Part shown: positions 25,501 to 37,358 of the stretch, piece after piece
Layout of the letters: every line of letters starts with the position of its first letter
Position numbering within the stretch: position 1 is the stretch's first letter
Assembly (NCBI RefSeq): GCF_000003605.2
Contig: NW_003120922.1
Location: 677,756-741,755 of the forward strand
Reading direction: 5' to 3'
Origin: Saccoglossus kowalevskii
Taxonomy: Eukaryota > Hemichordata > Enteropneusta > Harrimaniidae
DNA length: 64,000 nt
Position numbers and translations under genes: made by a program
Notes under the pieces: generated by a model
What the model was told of the DNA's origin: nothing
The model's input: only the letters and a program-made list of their open reading frames with translations
Databases searched by the model: none

Positions 25501-28500
25501 TTACCCCGAAGCGTAAACGTGGCAAGAGACATTTTCGCTGGTGGAAAATTGTTGTCGCTAAACTAAATTGGTCCTCGGAGAGTTGGCGTTTATAGTAATT
25601 TGTTATACGCTAGGCATTGAAAGCACGATGGTCAATGCCATTAATGGTCTACTTTCGTAGGACGAGCTCCTCAGACAAATGCCGATAATTTGTTTATACA
25701 AAACGAGCTATCAGAGGAGGTTATCATTATTCAGATTCGTTATCGTTCATGTCGTTGCTGTAACACTCCTGAAGATAAATTAAACTGAGTTGAGAAGAAC
25801 GGCAAGCACATGCAGCATCATGAACATATATCCCATAATATTCCACATTATATCCCACATGCGTTTGCAAAATGTCCGATATTTTCTTGGTGGCCGCTCA
25901 GAACTTGTTTAATGTATGTATATTAAGCTATATGATAAATGTAATTGTGTTTAAAAAAAATCATCAAAAACACGAATGTTCATGCATCATATATTTTTTC
26001 TCATCATATCAGGTGAAAAAAAGTATAATGACAAAACACGTCTATCTGCTTTGATTGAGCTGTCAGCCTGGTGTTTATCGTGGGTGAACACAATTTTAAT
26101 TCTCGTTTAAACAACAAGTTTAATATAAATTTAATCATTGTAACGTAGACGGGTTGTTCTAATACATCAAACTTGAAGACCCACAAAACACGTATTGTTA
26201 TGAATTAAGACCATAAAAACCATATTTTAGAAAACTTTTAGCTATTCAAATTCAACCGAACTAGGAATGGTGTCTGCAATTAAATCAATACTTGTCTTTA
26301 TTGAAATCATAAACAGATTAATACTCTTTATTTATTAATTAAGATCAATATCCATAATCCTTTTTCATTTATATTGATTTAAGATTTGAAGCCAGTGTAT
26401 TTAAAAACCGTACCAGCGCTGTATTCATGTTGCGTTTCATAGATATTCCCTCAGGGTCGGGGTAATTATCGTCCGAGTGCGTTTAGCCCCTTCAGTCTGC
26501 ACACTGAGACAAATCGATGTAATGCGCTAATCTTACAGATGGAGCAGCTGTTTTTTCAGTAACGTAGACGGAGGTCATTTTTTTGATCTTATAGAACATA
26601 TTAATAGTCGTCTTATTTAGAAAATATGAAATGCGTATTGTGAGTATGAAAGGGATTAAAATTGTTTATAACTATATTGCCTACACCTGTTATTACATTC
26701 ATTTCGAAGGAATATGTAATAGCGGTAACCGATCAGTTATATGACAGTTCTGTAAGGTGTTTACAAAATGTTGACGATGGTACAATGTGGTGATTTGAAC
26801 TTTAGGTAAAACTGAAAAAAAAGACACGTAAAAACAATCTGCTAATGGAACTATTAAGGTGAAGGTATTTTCCACTTACATAAAGTATTAACTCTTTACG
26901 ACATTGCGGTATAAAAAGCGATAACTGTTGATAGCTCGTTTAGTTTATACACGGCGCCCCCATTGTTGTTGATTGTGGGATGATCGATGACCCTGTTCTG
27001 GGTTCAAAACCATGTAAATTTTTTGCCATCTTCTGTGTCAGTTTGTTTTAATCAAATGTTGAAACAAGATTTGCGTGATTTTGATAAAAACTAAACTTAT
27101 CTACGCTTTGCCCAGCTCAAACTCACAATTGAATTAACAATAACCCCCTACCCAAAGGTCTACACTTCATCTCAAACAACTTACCCCAAACAGATCATTT
27201 CAACAACTGACGTGAATGAAATACACAACCACGTAGGGCGTTTCAGGGAAAACTATTTTACAAGATCCATGTTTGGTTGTATTAACGCCCTGATTGCCAC
27301 TGATTTGCAGATACGTTATATTGAGTGGTATTTAAGGCTTGAAAAACGATTCACATTCATTAATAAATAACACTACACTGAGAAGGTCAACTAGGGTTAA
27401 ATGGAAAACTCATTAAACACTCCTAATCGTGTGTGTGGGAATTGTTTACCAGCACGTGCCTCATGGTTTTAGCATTGTCCATTTCCATGCACATATACGA
27501 TCTCTATGTTGAAGACAACTATGTTGCCCGATCCGAAAATTAAAATAGAACTCACAAACATTTCGATAGGTGGTGATAAATTACGTCATTGTATTTAAAT
27601 CTATAGATCAGCTGATTACCAGCAATACAATTGATTACGACAGAGGAGTGTACCTCGTTAAGTTTCATGTTCGAGTGGGGAGAGAACAATTAAGGCTTAT
27701 TGATCGAGTCCATCTGTCATGACGTCACACTTGATTTATCGCGGAGCTACATATAAAAATAGCATTTTAATACCAAATATGGATTGTTAGGTTCATTTCA
27801 TCTTCTCTCATATTGTCCTAGGTAGGTCTTTCGTGACATATCGTCTGCAGACTTTTTATGGATTCTCTATTTGAAATAAACAAAATAGACACCATTATCG
27901 ATTTGAATCTACTTGTTTATTTCCTAATTGAACGCACGGATTTGATGAAGCATTTATGTTAATCTCATATATTTCTATCTTGAGATCCGTTCGTCGCTGA
28001 AAGGGTTTTCAGAATTGCCCGTGTTATATCATCAATATAATTGATAGACGTGTCTACTGTCCATCATATGTCCATCAACATTGTGCAGTCTTACTATCAA
28101 GTTACATGACACTTACTACGCAGCATAGTGACACTCACGCAATGTTTCTGGCACAGTGGATTCAGTACAACAGAATCTTACATTAGCTTAATTGAGGAAA
28201 AGTCAATATTTTGTATACAGTATAACCATCTGACATTTTGAGTATTTTCCATGCTAATTGTTTTTGTAGTTGCCTCGAACTGATTTTAGTGACAATTTAA
28301 CCCAAGCTAAACGTATATAATCTGGTATCAGATATTATCATAAATTACGTGTGTAATTATACCTACCATTAGTAGCATATACCTATGTTTTCCATAATTG
28401 TTGACATATAATTCATGGGTATATTTAAAGTAAAACCTAATAACCGATTGCCCAAATCAGGAGATTTCTTAATTGAAAGTTACACACAGGTGGCGGGAAG

Positions 28501-29332
28501 TACGTCCATGAGTAGCCCCGATTAATGTAGTAAAATAGATGTAAAACTTAAGAATTATTATTCCTAAAATAAAAGGATAAATGAATATATATTGACAATT
28601 TGCATATTAAAGGTCAAGTACAAAATTCAAAAAATAAAATTAAAATTAGTGTACTTCAACTCTGTTCCACATTTATCAAATATATAACAGGCCTGATGGT
28701 TAATTTAGTCATGATTATAAGTTCCCATTGCAACATGTGAAACTGTTCCATTTGTTTGCGGTTCCCTAGAAGAGAGCTCTATCGAGTCATTAAATTGATT
28801 TTTCTCAGTGTTTTTTATTCTATTTCAAACGACTTTCTCGGCAGTTTCGGTAATGAGGAGTTATTTTATCTGCCGGTATTCCGCTTAATTAATGTGCATG
28901 TCTCTTTTTGAAGTTTGTATGTACGCGTGTCTTTGCGTTGTTGACCTCAATACTTGACAGAAGTGAAGCTTTAGTACCGACAAATGTTGGTCGTAGAACA
29001 AGCGTGTGGTTTCAATTTGACAGTACAATATACGTCTGTTATTTAATATCCGTGATTCAATGTCTTCATTCCTTTATATTTCTAAGTTTGTTTATTTGTT
29101 AACACGCTGCGCTAGAATATACACTAAGGCATTGAAAACACAAATCATTTTTTTTTATTTATATATTTCAATTAAAAATACAAATTTAATTGAATATTTG
29201 GAAAATAGTTAAATTTTAATGAGTTGAATTAGCTCTGTGCATTACCGAAAAAACCCGAGTAGGCTAGTAATGGAAGAGTCATATCAGTTTATTGTCTTAT
29301 AATTACTAATTAATGTAATCTACATTTCACAG
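22578..29332 (+). other. probable 7-kb intron of the peptide gene, or intergenic
   Basis: No coding exon that I can support. If the exons at 29333 and 29917 belong to the peptide gene, this is its large intron (from 22373). A possible decayed tRNA-like box pair (TAGCTCGTTTAG near 26932 and GGGTTCAAAACC near 27000) hints at a SINE head but is weak. The rest is ordinary AT-rich sequence with short chance frames. Confidence 0.4.
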
Positions 29333-29414
29333 GAACTTAATGAGCTCACATCGTGTATAGTTGCGTTGAGGGAATTGGGATACGAAGTTATGAAACCAGA
29401 CATGCAGCAACAAG
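29333..29414 (+). CDS. candidate internal exon of the peptide precursor
   Basis: An acceptor (CTACATTTCACAG) and a donor (CAAG|GTACGC) bound 82 bp that read, in phase 0, ELNELTSCIVALRELGYE followed by VMKPDMQQQ. The phase matches the donor of the array exon at 22372, and the sequence looks strongly protein-like: an amphipathic helix with one cysteine. It ends in phase 1 and fits the next exon exactly. If it belongs to the peptide gene it extends the acidic tail after the peptide copies into a conserved-looking C-terminal domain. It could instead belong to a separate small gene whose upstream exons I have missed. Confidence 0.45.
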
Positions 29415-29619
29415 GTACGCATCGAAGATGCCAGACATGTGTATTTTTTATTGATTTGGGAATAAACAGAAATATTGCAAGCTGCATTTTGATCGCATGG
29501 CATTCATTATCGAAAAAATACCCATAATATACTGAAATCTTAAATGTTATACTATATTCTCCTAAATCTTGGCATTCGTCTGTTTTGATATTTAACAATA
29601 ATGATGGAATGTTTATACC

Positions 29620-29856
29620 CGCCCTCTAGTGACGTAGTCATTCGATGACGTAAATCAGTGACGTAAAGCCTGTTCACAATGTCTATATTAATTTGATCTG
29701 TAGTCATCCGTCAATAAGGATTACTTTTTGAGATATTTTATTATATTTTAGATGATAAACGACTACACAACCAAACCAGTTTGATTTGAACGACACTGAT
29801 TTCAAAAATATACGTCATTTTGACGTCACAGAAGCGATGTGTCCTTAGAGGGCGCG
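29620..29856. mobile_element. MITE, CGCCCTCTA family, copy 1
   Basis: A segment of about 237 bp ends in inverted CGCCCTCTA / TAGAGGGCG termini. Inside are CAGTGACGTAA, CTGTAGTC, ATTTTACTACATTTTAG-like and ACGTCATTTTGACGTCA blocks. These recur in the same order in the second copy at 41129-41644. There is no coding capacity, so it would be mobilised by an unlinked transposase. It lies in the intron between the two candidate C-terminal exons of the peptide gene, on the left flank of a 20-base T run. The left terminus read on the minus strand (TCACTAGAGGGCGG) closely resembles the bilaterian CTCF core motif. Confidence 0.6.
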
Positions 29857-29916
29857 TTTTTTTTTTTTTTTTTTAGGAATGGCGACTAATAGAGTTTATT
29901 TTCATGTTTATTACAG

Positions 29917-29960
29917 GATGCTATATCAGCGCAGACTACGCCCTCTATTGTGAATCGTAG
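29917..29960 (+). CDS. candidate terminal exon of the peptide precursor
   Basis: After the acceptor TTCATGTTTATTACAG the sequence continues the phase-1 codon from 29414 as glycine and reads GCYISADYALYCES, then TAG at 29958-29960. Two cysteines nine residues apart, plus one in the preceding exon, suggest a disulphide-bonded tail. Paired C-terminal cysteines are known in luqin/RYamide precursors, but those carry amidated RF/RW/RY peptides and this gene does not, so the similarity is only structural. A possible ATTAAA poly(A) signal is at 30156-30161. Assignment to the peptide gene rests on matched phases and strand, not on transcript evidence. Confidence 0.42.
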
Positions 29961-31958
29961 GATGCCAGGATGGTAGAACAGGAAATGACATCACAATGCA
30001 AAATACAAATGGAAACGGACTGTATTTTTGAAGCACACTGTACAATGTAATTTTATCGGCATAAATCGCACAAATACGGATGATTATATCTGTGTTTTTT
30101 TGTTGTTATATAAACGAATAATTTGAAAAAAAAAAACTACTTATCAAAGGTGGTTATTAAACTGATGAACGGAGGTTGAACAGGTGTTATAGATTGGTTC
30201 TAAAGTTTGGGATTTGTAAGATCATTAATATTTAATACGTAAAACATAAAACATGTGCAGCCATGTTGTGCATGGAATTGAAAATACTTCGTTCACAGTA
30301 GACGAATCCCAACATTTAAAACCAGAAAAAATGAGGCATGTTAACAGTCAGACAATTTTTGGCAGTTACCTAACAAAGAAAAATATCAGTTCTCGATAGC
30401 AACTGAAACGATATAGATTTGAAAACATTGTCTGTCTGTTGTTGTTGTTGTTTTTTTTTTTTGTGCATATCATCTCAAACATTGAAACATATTTCAACAA
30501 GTTGTAAATAACTCCCAAATACTCTGCTGCCGTTAGATGGCGCTATTGTCTTTGTCAATAACTAGCAATTGGAGGTTATGCAGATAAACAACATGTTTTA
30601 TATTTAGTTTATGAGGGAATACCTTTGTCCTAGTAGTAACGGGCTCTGACAGCCAAGCACTGACATGTCAAACTTGGGATATAGTATCCTGATTTGTTTG
30701 TTTGCTCAGTGGTTACTCAGCTTGGATCTACTTGGGATAAAAACTTATTCTGACATGACATGTTCAATCAGTAATAGTATGATATCTTAATGAACTTGTC
30801 ACATTGATTTTTCAAATAACTTTGATATATTACGACATGTTACACAATCTGCGATCCGCAGTTCAGGGCATGTACACGGAATCCTTTATCCCATACTCAC
30901 TATTATTGTATTTAGAAATGATAATGTGGTTGCCCCCAAATTTGTGTATTTTTCCTTTTGATTTGTTGTTATTCTAATTATAAATATGTTTAAATTTGAG
31001 AATTTCTGAACCATTAAAGAGGATTCTATGCATACGAATATGAATAGCCCATTTCTTTTTGCAGTGACATTGTTTTATACGTTTTGTTTACTAGGGTTTT
31101 ATGGCTTTCTTCAAACAATGTGTAGGCAACTGATAACACACATATATATGTATATAAGCCCTCCACTTTTTATTCGTTCCATTGGTTGTAATTAACTATA
31201 TATTGTGTTGCTCGCTTTTGAATGCTTCCGGGAGTAAACATAACCGTCTCAATTATTCAGCCGAGTACAGATTCGTTATTTATACACACTGCTGTCACAT
31301 ACGTGAGATGTTTATCTGTTTTGTGCGTCACAACCGAGCGAAGATTATTACAATACCCGACAACGTGTGAACTGTGGCGATTGTCGGGGAACAATTAATG
31401 GTAATTAGTGCCGGTGTTCATAATCTTTAGGCGGGGTTCAGGGCAATGTTCACGTAAATGGTTAAAAAAGGCATCTTACAGAAGAGAGTATGAAAATGAA
31501 AAATGAAAAGTACTAAGCCATTTCACAGAAAATATACATATATTAGAACAACGGGATAGCCACAGTGGATATATTTGCAACAACTCACACAATATATTCT
31601 CATACTGTTCTATGTAGTATTCTGTATAATTGAAAGTTTAGTACTATTTTCATGAGTGTGATTACTTACCAACTTGCTTAAGACTTTTAGAAAGTCTTTT
31701 ATATTAGTTGTGTAATATCGTCAGAGGTGAACGTTTGTTGCATTTCTGCAAGGACATAAGTTGTTTTCACATTCCGGCACAATTAACCCATGGGTATATC
31801 TACATACATATATTTCATTCCATCGGAAGAGAATCTTTTTTTTTTATTTAATTTGCGCAATTCAATGAGTCCGCTCATTTAATTATTATCACTGTATAAG
31901 ACTGTCCGATACAATATTGAAGTTCGTCTGGAAACGCAATCGTTTACTGAACTTTATA
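29961..31958. other. possible 3' untranslated region, then non-coding sequence
   Basis: The first 200 bp may be the 3' end of the peptide gene. After that I see no gene. A 30-bp block at 31606-31635 (starting TGTTCTATGTAGTATTCTG) recurs exactly at 33724-33753. A (TTG)n/T run lies at about 30438-30462. Confidence 0.45.
31606..31635. repeat. 30-bp exact dispersed repeat, copy 1
   Basis: Starts TGTTCTATGTAGTATTCTG and is identical over 30 bases to 33724-33753, same orientation. Flanks do not match, so it may be the surviving core of an older interspersed element. Confidence 0.6.
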
Positions 31959-32273
31959 NNNNNNNNNNNNNNNNNNNNNNNNNNNNNNNNNNNNNNNNNN
32001 NNNNNNNNNNNNNNNNNNNNNNNNNNNNNNNNNNNNNNNNNNNNNNNNNNNNNNNNNNNNNNNNNNNNNNNNNNNNNNNNNNNNNNNNNNNNNNNNNNNN
32101 NNNNNNNNNNNNNNNNNNNNNNNNNNNNNNNNNNNNNNNNNNNNNNNNNNNNNNNNNNNNNNNNNNNNNNNNNNNNNNNNNNNNNNNNNNNNNNNNNNNN
32201 NNNNNNNNNNNNNNNNNNNNNNNNNNNNNNNNNNNNNNNNNNNNNNNNNNNNNNNNNNNNNNNNNNNNNNNNN
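31959..32273. other. assembly gap
   Basis: A run of 315 N. Frames drawn through it are meaningless. Confidence 0.99.
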
Positions 32274-32967
32274 AAATATGGTTATAGAGGAAAAAAACAA
32301 TACAAAAAAAAAAAAAACGTAAATTTGGCTGGAACAATTGCATATGCACTTTGTGTGTATCCTGGAGGACACTTGGGAACTCAATCTTGAAAATTGGTTT
32401 CCGTAATCAGTTTCGCCCCAAAGCATATTATATTAAGGTCACTTCTTTGCCTAGTTTCGTATAAGACGTATCTTCATTTATAAATGCGTTGCTTGTGGTG
32501 TCTTTTTGAGATAGGATCCGTTTCTGTTTTCTAAGAAGTAGAATGGGGTAACTTCAATATAATTTGGGTTCAGCAAGGTATAAGTCTAATTGCGTTTTCA
32601 GTCACATATATCATTGCTAAGTAAACAAATCTCAGAATATGTTACTAAGTACCTCTAATCATGCATAATGTCGGTCGCCCTCTATGTTGAGATTGTATCA
32701 AATTTACTGGGTTCATTAAATACACCGATCTCCCAGTTCATCAATACGTTTGACTAAAATTGTATATAAAAACATTGATTTCATTTAAATTGCAGGTTTT
32801 CACATTTTTACGAAAATATCGAATATAAAACCCAGTCATTAAGTAATGTGTTGTCAGCATTGAAACATGTTTTCCTAATCTAGTGCAAATTGAATAGAAC
32901 AATGAATAATTTAAGCCACACAACTAGCCAAGGAATTTGACAACGCAATTAGTATCAATATCATTGG
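32274..32967. other. non-coding stretch
   Basis: No gene seen. An A-rich run follows the gap, and an isolated CGCCCTCTA occurs near 32677, resembling the ends of the MITE family elsewhere in the window but without a matching partner. Confidence 0.5.
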
Positions 32968-33135
32968 TTAAAGCGGGGGGGGGGTCGTCACCTGCGCATG
33001 CGTCAGATTGCCATGGTGTGTCACTGTTTACAAACAAGCATCTATGCATGAGCCTTTGCGTTTTTAGGGTGTGTTGTTATCGTCGCTTGAAACTCGATTC
33101 CCGCGCGTACGCAGGTGACTACCCTCCCGCTTTAA
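32968..33135. mobile_element. short TTAA-flanked MITE
   Basis: About 168 bp with long imperfect inverted ends. The left arm reads TTAAAGCGGGGGGG then GTCACCTGCGCATGCG; the right arm, reversed, reads TTAAAGCGGGAGGG then AGTCACCTGCGTACGCG. Both outer ends carry TTAA, the target site typical of piggyBac-type elements. The interior has no coding capacity. The high GC and CpG content of the arms contrasts with the surroundings and suggests a fairly recent insertion. Confidence 0.6.
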
Positions 33136-34210
33136 GCAAACATGTAAACTATTCATAAAGGACATACGGGTCGCACAATTTGGTCATCAGGTTATTAGTA
33201 AACCCACTCTACGTTGAAAAAGAAAAACAAAATTGTAAAAATGTTATATACCGACAAGATCGTTATAAATAAATCATATTTATAATATTATTATTTTGAT
33301 ATATACAATCCATTATATTATGTTTTTGTTTGTTTTTCTTTTGTATTTAATTTCTCGTTTCTGATATCGTTGCTAATGCTATTTTTATGTTTTTTTTTTA
33401 ACTAAACATATTCGTACAGACACCAATCAAAGATTATCGCACATGTCGATATCTTGTTATTGCAGCTCCCGCTTCCCGTTCATATTAATGCCTTCCATTC
33501 ATTAGAAACGAAATAAAAACTTATAAAAGCCATATAATGCTCGTGAAAATAACACCTGTATACGCAGAGCACCACACCGCCAATACATAAAGCATATACT
33601 TCTGAGAACACGTGTTTGGATCTATTTTGCAATTAATTACATCGCTGATAAATACACAACAGTCTTTCTGTCTTACACTGTGACTACTGGTTATTATCAT
33701 GGGGGCGGTAAAGTGTGGTGGAATGTTCTATGTAGTATTCTGTATAATTGAAATACAAGTCCATACTTGCGATATACATGGAAAACCCCGAATAGCAAAA
33801 ATAACTGCTAGATGGGGGCGCCCTTTCAAAGAATCTAAATTCCATCTACAATGTACAGCTACAGGTATAACACAAGGCTATAAAGGGTGCCCTCTGGAAG
33901 CTACCAGAACATTTGCATACTTGATTTCCGTCACTTGGGAACAGTTTCATTTTAATTAATGATATGTTTATTTTTGTCGCCATCAGTGTGTTTATTAGTC
34001 CGACATGTAGGCGTGAGTAGGCCCTCGCCGACTAACAGTTGGGTTTGGAGCTCCGCGGAGGGCGCAACTCATGTGTTTATGGTTTCGTAAATATACTGAT
34101 AAAATCCGTGGCATTACATCGTCTCTGAAAAATCACAAAACAGACTCTTCTCGTCTTACACAGCATTAAAAAGTAAACTTTCACCATGGCGTAAATAATT
34201 CCTCTGAAAA
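33136..34210. other. non-coding stretch
   Basis: No supported gene. The 86-codon open frame at 33699-33959 has no recognisable domain. The second copy of the 30-bp repeat lies at 33724-33753. Two CTCF-like GCGCCC/GAGGGCGC words occur near 33818 and 34063. Confidence 0.45.
33724..33753. repeat. 30-bp exact dispersed repeat, copy 2
   Basis: Identical to 31606-31635, about 2.1 kb away across the second gap. Confidence 0.6.
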
Positions 34211-34406
34211 CGATGTGTTGATACTAAATTGCCACAAACACAAACATAATGATGGGAACTAATGTACAAGCACGGAAACATGTTTTGAAGAAAAGACAAT
34301 AGCGGGCGCTCTACACACATCATTGTCGCATCTTTGATGAAATGTGTTCGGTATAAAATATCGACTTGCCGTTACAAATTTACGATGTGTTGATACTAAA
34401 TTGCCA
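34211..34406 (+). repeat. local tandem duplication, 172-bp period (first part)
   Basis: A 24-base word beginning CGATGTGTTGATACTAAATT occurs at 34211-34234 and again at 34383-34406, 172 bp apart. Between them lies a 147-bp block (34236-34382) that has a near-identical partner at 34583-34729. The structure looks like a tandem duplication followed by replacement of part of the second unit by unrelated sequence. Confidence 0.75.
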
Positions 34407-34582
34407 TTGTTGCCAGATCTTCTCAGGTTTTACTCGGGATACCCTTCAGCAAATGGACTTCGGCGCCGGACATCTTATCTTGGCGCCGGTTAAACAGAAG
34501 AACTGCCTCTTATTATTCCGCTAATATACAAAGATGCCGCAAAGTTAACAACAGTAGAGTCTAACCTCCAAAGAAAATTTAT

Positions 34583-34729
34583 AAACACAAACATAATGAT
34601 GGGAACTAATGTACAAGCACGGAAACATGTTTTGAAGAAAAGACAATTGCGGGCGCTCTACACACATCATTGTCGCATCTTTGATGAAATGCGTTCGGTA
34701 TAAAATATCGACTTGCCGTTACAAATTTA
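34583..34729 (+). repeat. 147-bp direct repeat, second copy
   Basis: Matches 34236-34382 with only two visible differences (AATAGCGGG against AATTGCGGG, and AATGTGTTC against AATGCGTTC), an offset of 347 bp. The high identity implies a recent duplication or gene conversion. No coding capacity. Confidence 0.85.
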
Positions 34730-37173
34730 ACGCAATCTGTTTTTTTCTCGTTCAAAATATTAATTCGAATACAATTATTTACCTTTTTTTTGGACATTGG
34801 TCATCATCTTTTCAGGGTTTTTGTCCTCACTGCGAAATATTATTTGCGGGTCATCTAGTGTCTGGAAAATGCGAAACATGATTGTGGAAAATTGTTATAG
34901 GATTTGATATTAAAACATTAGCAAATAAGAACACTTGTGCATCTCTATTTTAGGTTTTGTATATTGTTAATTTTGTTAAATATCGGCTTTTAAAATTGTA
35001 TTTAGAAGGCCATCATAACGCCAAAGAATGGCTGAATCAATTTGTTGTCATCAATAATGTTTTTCAGCAATATTTATTCGACGGGAAAGCTATTAAGTGA
35101 AATCGACACAATGGGTGAATGCACACAATCCAATCATTTTTACATTAAAAAATATTGAGTGTGAAAACACAAAACATTTGAGATATGGTGAGACGGTTTT
35201 ATATAGGGTTGCATGAAAACCAGTATGAAATATGACCACATTGTAAAAATATAGGATATGTTTTAATGGCACTCAATGCAACGAGCTCGTGTTTTGTATT
35301 TTTGCACGCGTTGTCATTGAACGTAATTCGGTGTTTAGACTACTGTGCTTCAATTCTTATATACGTTAAGAGCACAACATTATTATTTATTTTTTTAAAA
35401 AAGATAATTTGTTCGCATGTTATCAGTCAGAAAAGTTATTTGTGCTATGGCTGATAATTTCACAACAGATTTGCCGATGACCAGCCGATCTCGAAGTTTA
35501 ACCCAAGCAGATTAAATTGAATGAGTTTCTAGTGAAGAGATAGAAGAGTTTACTGTAAAATTACAGTCCCTCTATATAGCGGCAAAATGTTGTGAATATG
35601 TTTGGCCCCCAAGCGGCGAAGTCGGTTGAACAAGTCGTTTTTATGGTGTTTCGCTTCAGCCTCCAGATAGATGTACGGAAAAAGGATGTATTTGTTTCAA
35701 TGGTACCCTCTGCTTACGTTATATGAGCAATATTGTCCAATTATTGAAACATGGGGTGATAAAGAATTGGAATAGAGAACGGCAACGAGTATAAGAACAT
35801 GGCACACGAAAGAAATGCAGGACCGTCTATCCTATGTAGCGCCCCCTACGGGTAAATGATGCAATTATTAAAACCTGCCGTTAAAAAGGGCGCGGTGGAC
35901 CAGGGCACTGAATAACAACACACTGCAGGTTGAAATCGACTACGTATGATACATTGGCAACGCGATAGCAACGGTGTACTCCACATCATCGTCCTCGCTT
36001 CTCCGTCACACTGGCTTAGGTACAGCGACGTTAATAATATCACTGCCTCGGTTGGATGATATGTTACCATGGAGACCATCATCTGAAGATCATCTTTCGC
36101 AGTGAGTACACGTGTCACTTAGGGTCAATGTTCGGTGTGTATGTACGTTTCAGCGGGTTGTAATGTCTGCCATATGTCTGTATGTTATATGTACATTGTC
36201 ATTGTCGGTCGCAGTATTGAACGCTTCTAAAATAGATGACCCAATTTATTTTAAAATTCATATTAATATTATTTGCGGTTGATGTTGTACTACACATTAT
36301 GAGGTATATTGGGTATCTGCTTGGTATATATTATATATATTTAAAAAGTGGTGAGTGATACGCTGCTAGAATTAGAGGGTATTGTACGAAGTGGTTAGCA
36401 TATTGGAGCATCACACAGTCGGAATTGACACGAACATACGCTAAGGGCAATAGGGATATATCGTGACAGGTTGCTTTAGCACGCGTCGCGATTTGGATTG
36501 CGAATATCTCGGCTGCAATACGCGCCCAGAATGCTCCTCCGCCCAGGTCAGAATTGTGGAAGTACAGCAAGTGATTGGAGCATTGCGCTGACAGCAATAC
36601 AGCGATAAATGACAATATATGGAGGCAATACGCAAGTGGCTTCAGTGACACATGGCCGACATTGCAACCATATATCGGAGACTGGGACAGCACATGTGCA
36701 CGACAGAATAAAGGTGGTGGATGGTCGATAACGACTAGATGAACGTAGATGGTCCATTTCCCTAATAAATGTTAGCACTGGGTTTAAATACGATGTGGCA
36801 GATGCCGTTCCGTGCACTATTAGTTCAACGAAGCGTGAACGAATAGTGGTGTCAAAAGCTGAGCACCCGCGCGCTTTCAGAACTGACACTAATGGTCGAG
36901 ATGTTCGCTTAGATCAACATCGTTTTAATCCTCAAGCCGGAGTTGCCATAATGAGACGAAAAGATATCACCAAAAAGTCAGTTAGCGTCACGTGCCGTGT
37001 AATGGGACATGGGTTATACAAATGATGTCACGTAGCCGCGTGAGCTGTCAGCTTGATGATTTTTAAAAGGCTAGAAAAACACGCTAATATTAAAGTCGAT
37101 AATAATATTATGTGATATTTGTCTTTTGAACCAGAACAAAAATGCTCTTTACTGACAGAGACAATTAATAAAA
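34730..37173. other. non-coding stretch with a GC-richer segment
   Basis: No supported gene. The part at about 36400-37030 is richer in GC and has open frames on both strands (such as 36331-36693 and 36548-36889 on the minus strand), as expected from composition alone. None shows a domain or exon boundaries that agree with one another. Confidence 0.45.
35839..35852 (-). promoter_or_regulatory. CTCF-like site
   Basis: Read on the minus strand, CCCGTAGGGGGCGC matches the commonly quoted CTCF core (CCASYAGRKGGCRS) at 13 of 14 positions and is followed by TA. CTCF is found across bilaterians, so a functional insulator or boundary site is possible. A single 14-base match in 64 kb is weak evidence alone. 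Confidence 0.35.
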
Positions 37174-37358
37174 TACTGTAAAATGACAAATTTTCACTGG
37201 GTTTAAATTTCGCTGATTCAGCATTTCAGGAATATTCACAGTTTTATCATTTAATAATGTGTTCTATGCTCAATTTTACATATTCACTGGGTTTTAATTT
37301 AGTGCATTTTCCAGTCAGCGAAATAAGTAAAACTAAAACCCAGTAAATAATTTTACTG
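37174..37358. mobile_element. imperfect foldback element
   Basis: The left arm (37174-37219, with CACTGGGTTTAAATTTCGCTGA) pairs with the right arm (37312-37358, with TCAGCGAAATAAG ... AAAACCCAGTAAA). A third CACTGGGTTTTAATTT lies at 37285-37300 in direct orientation. The outer sequences ACTGTAAAAT / ATTTTACTG also pair. No coding capacity; probably a decayed non-autonomous transposon. Confidence 0.45.

Noticed and set aside
31917-32426. Open frames of 131-160 codons spanning the second gap
   Set aside because: Artefacts of the N run; the flanking residues show no coding character.
36331-37025. Cluster of open frames on both strands
   Set aside because: Explained by higher local GC; frames overlap, and none has a domain or consistent exon borders.
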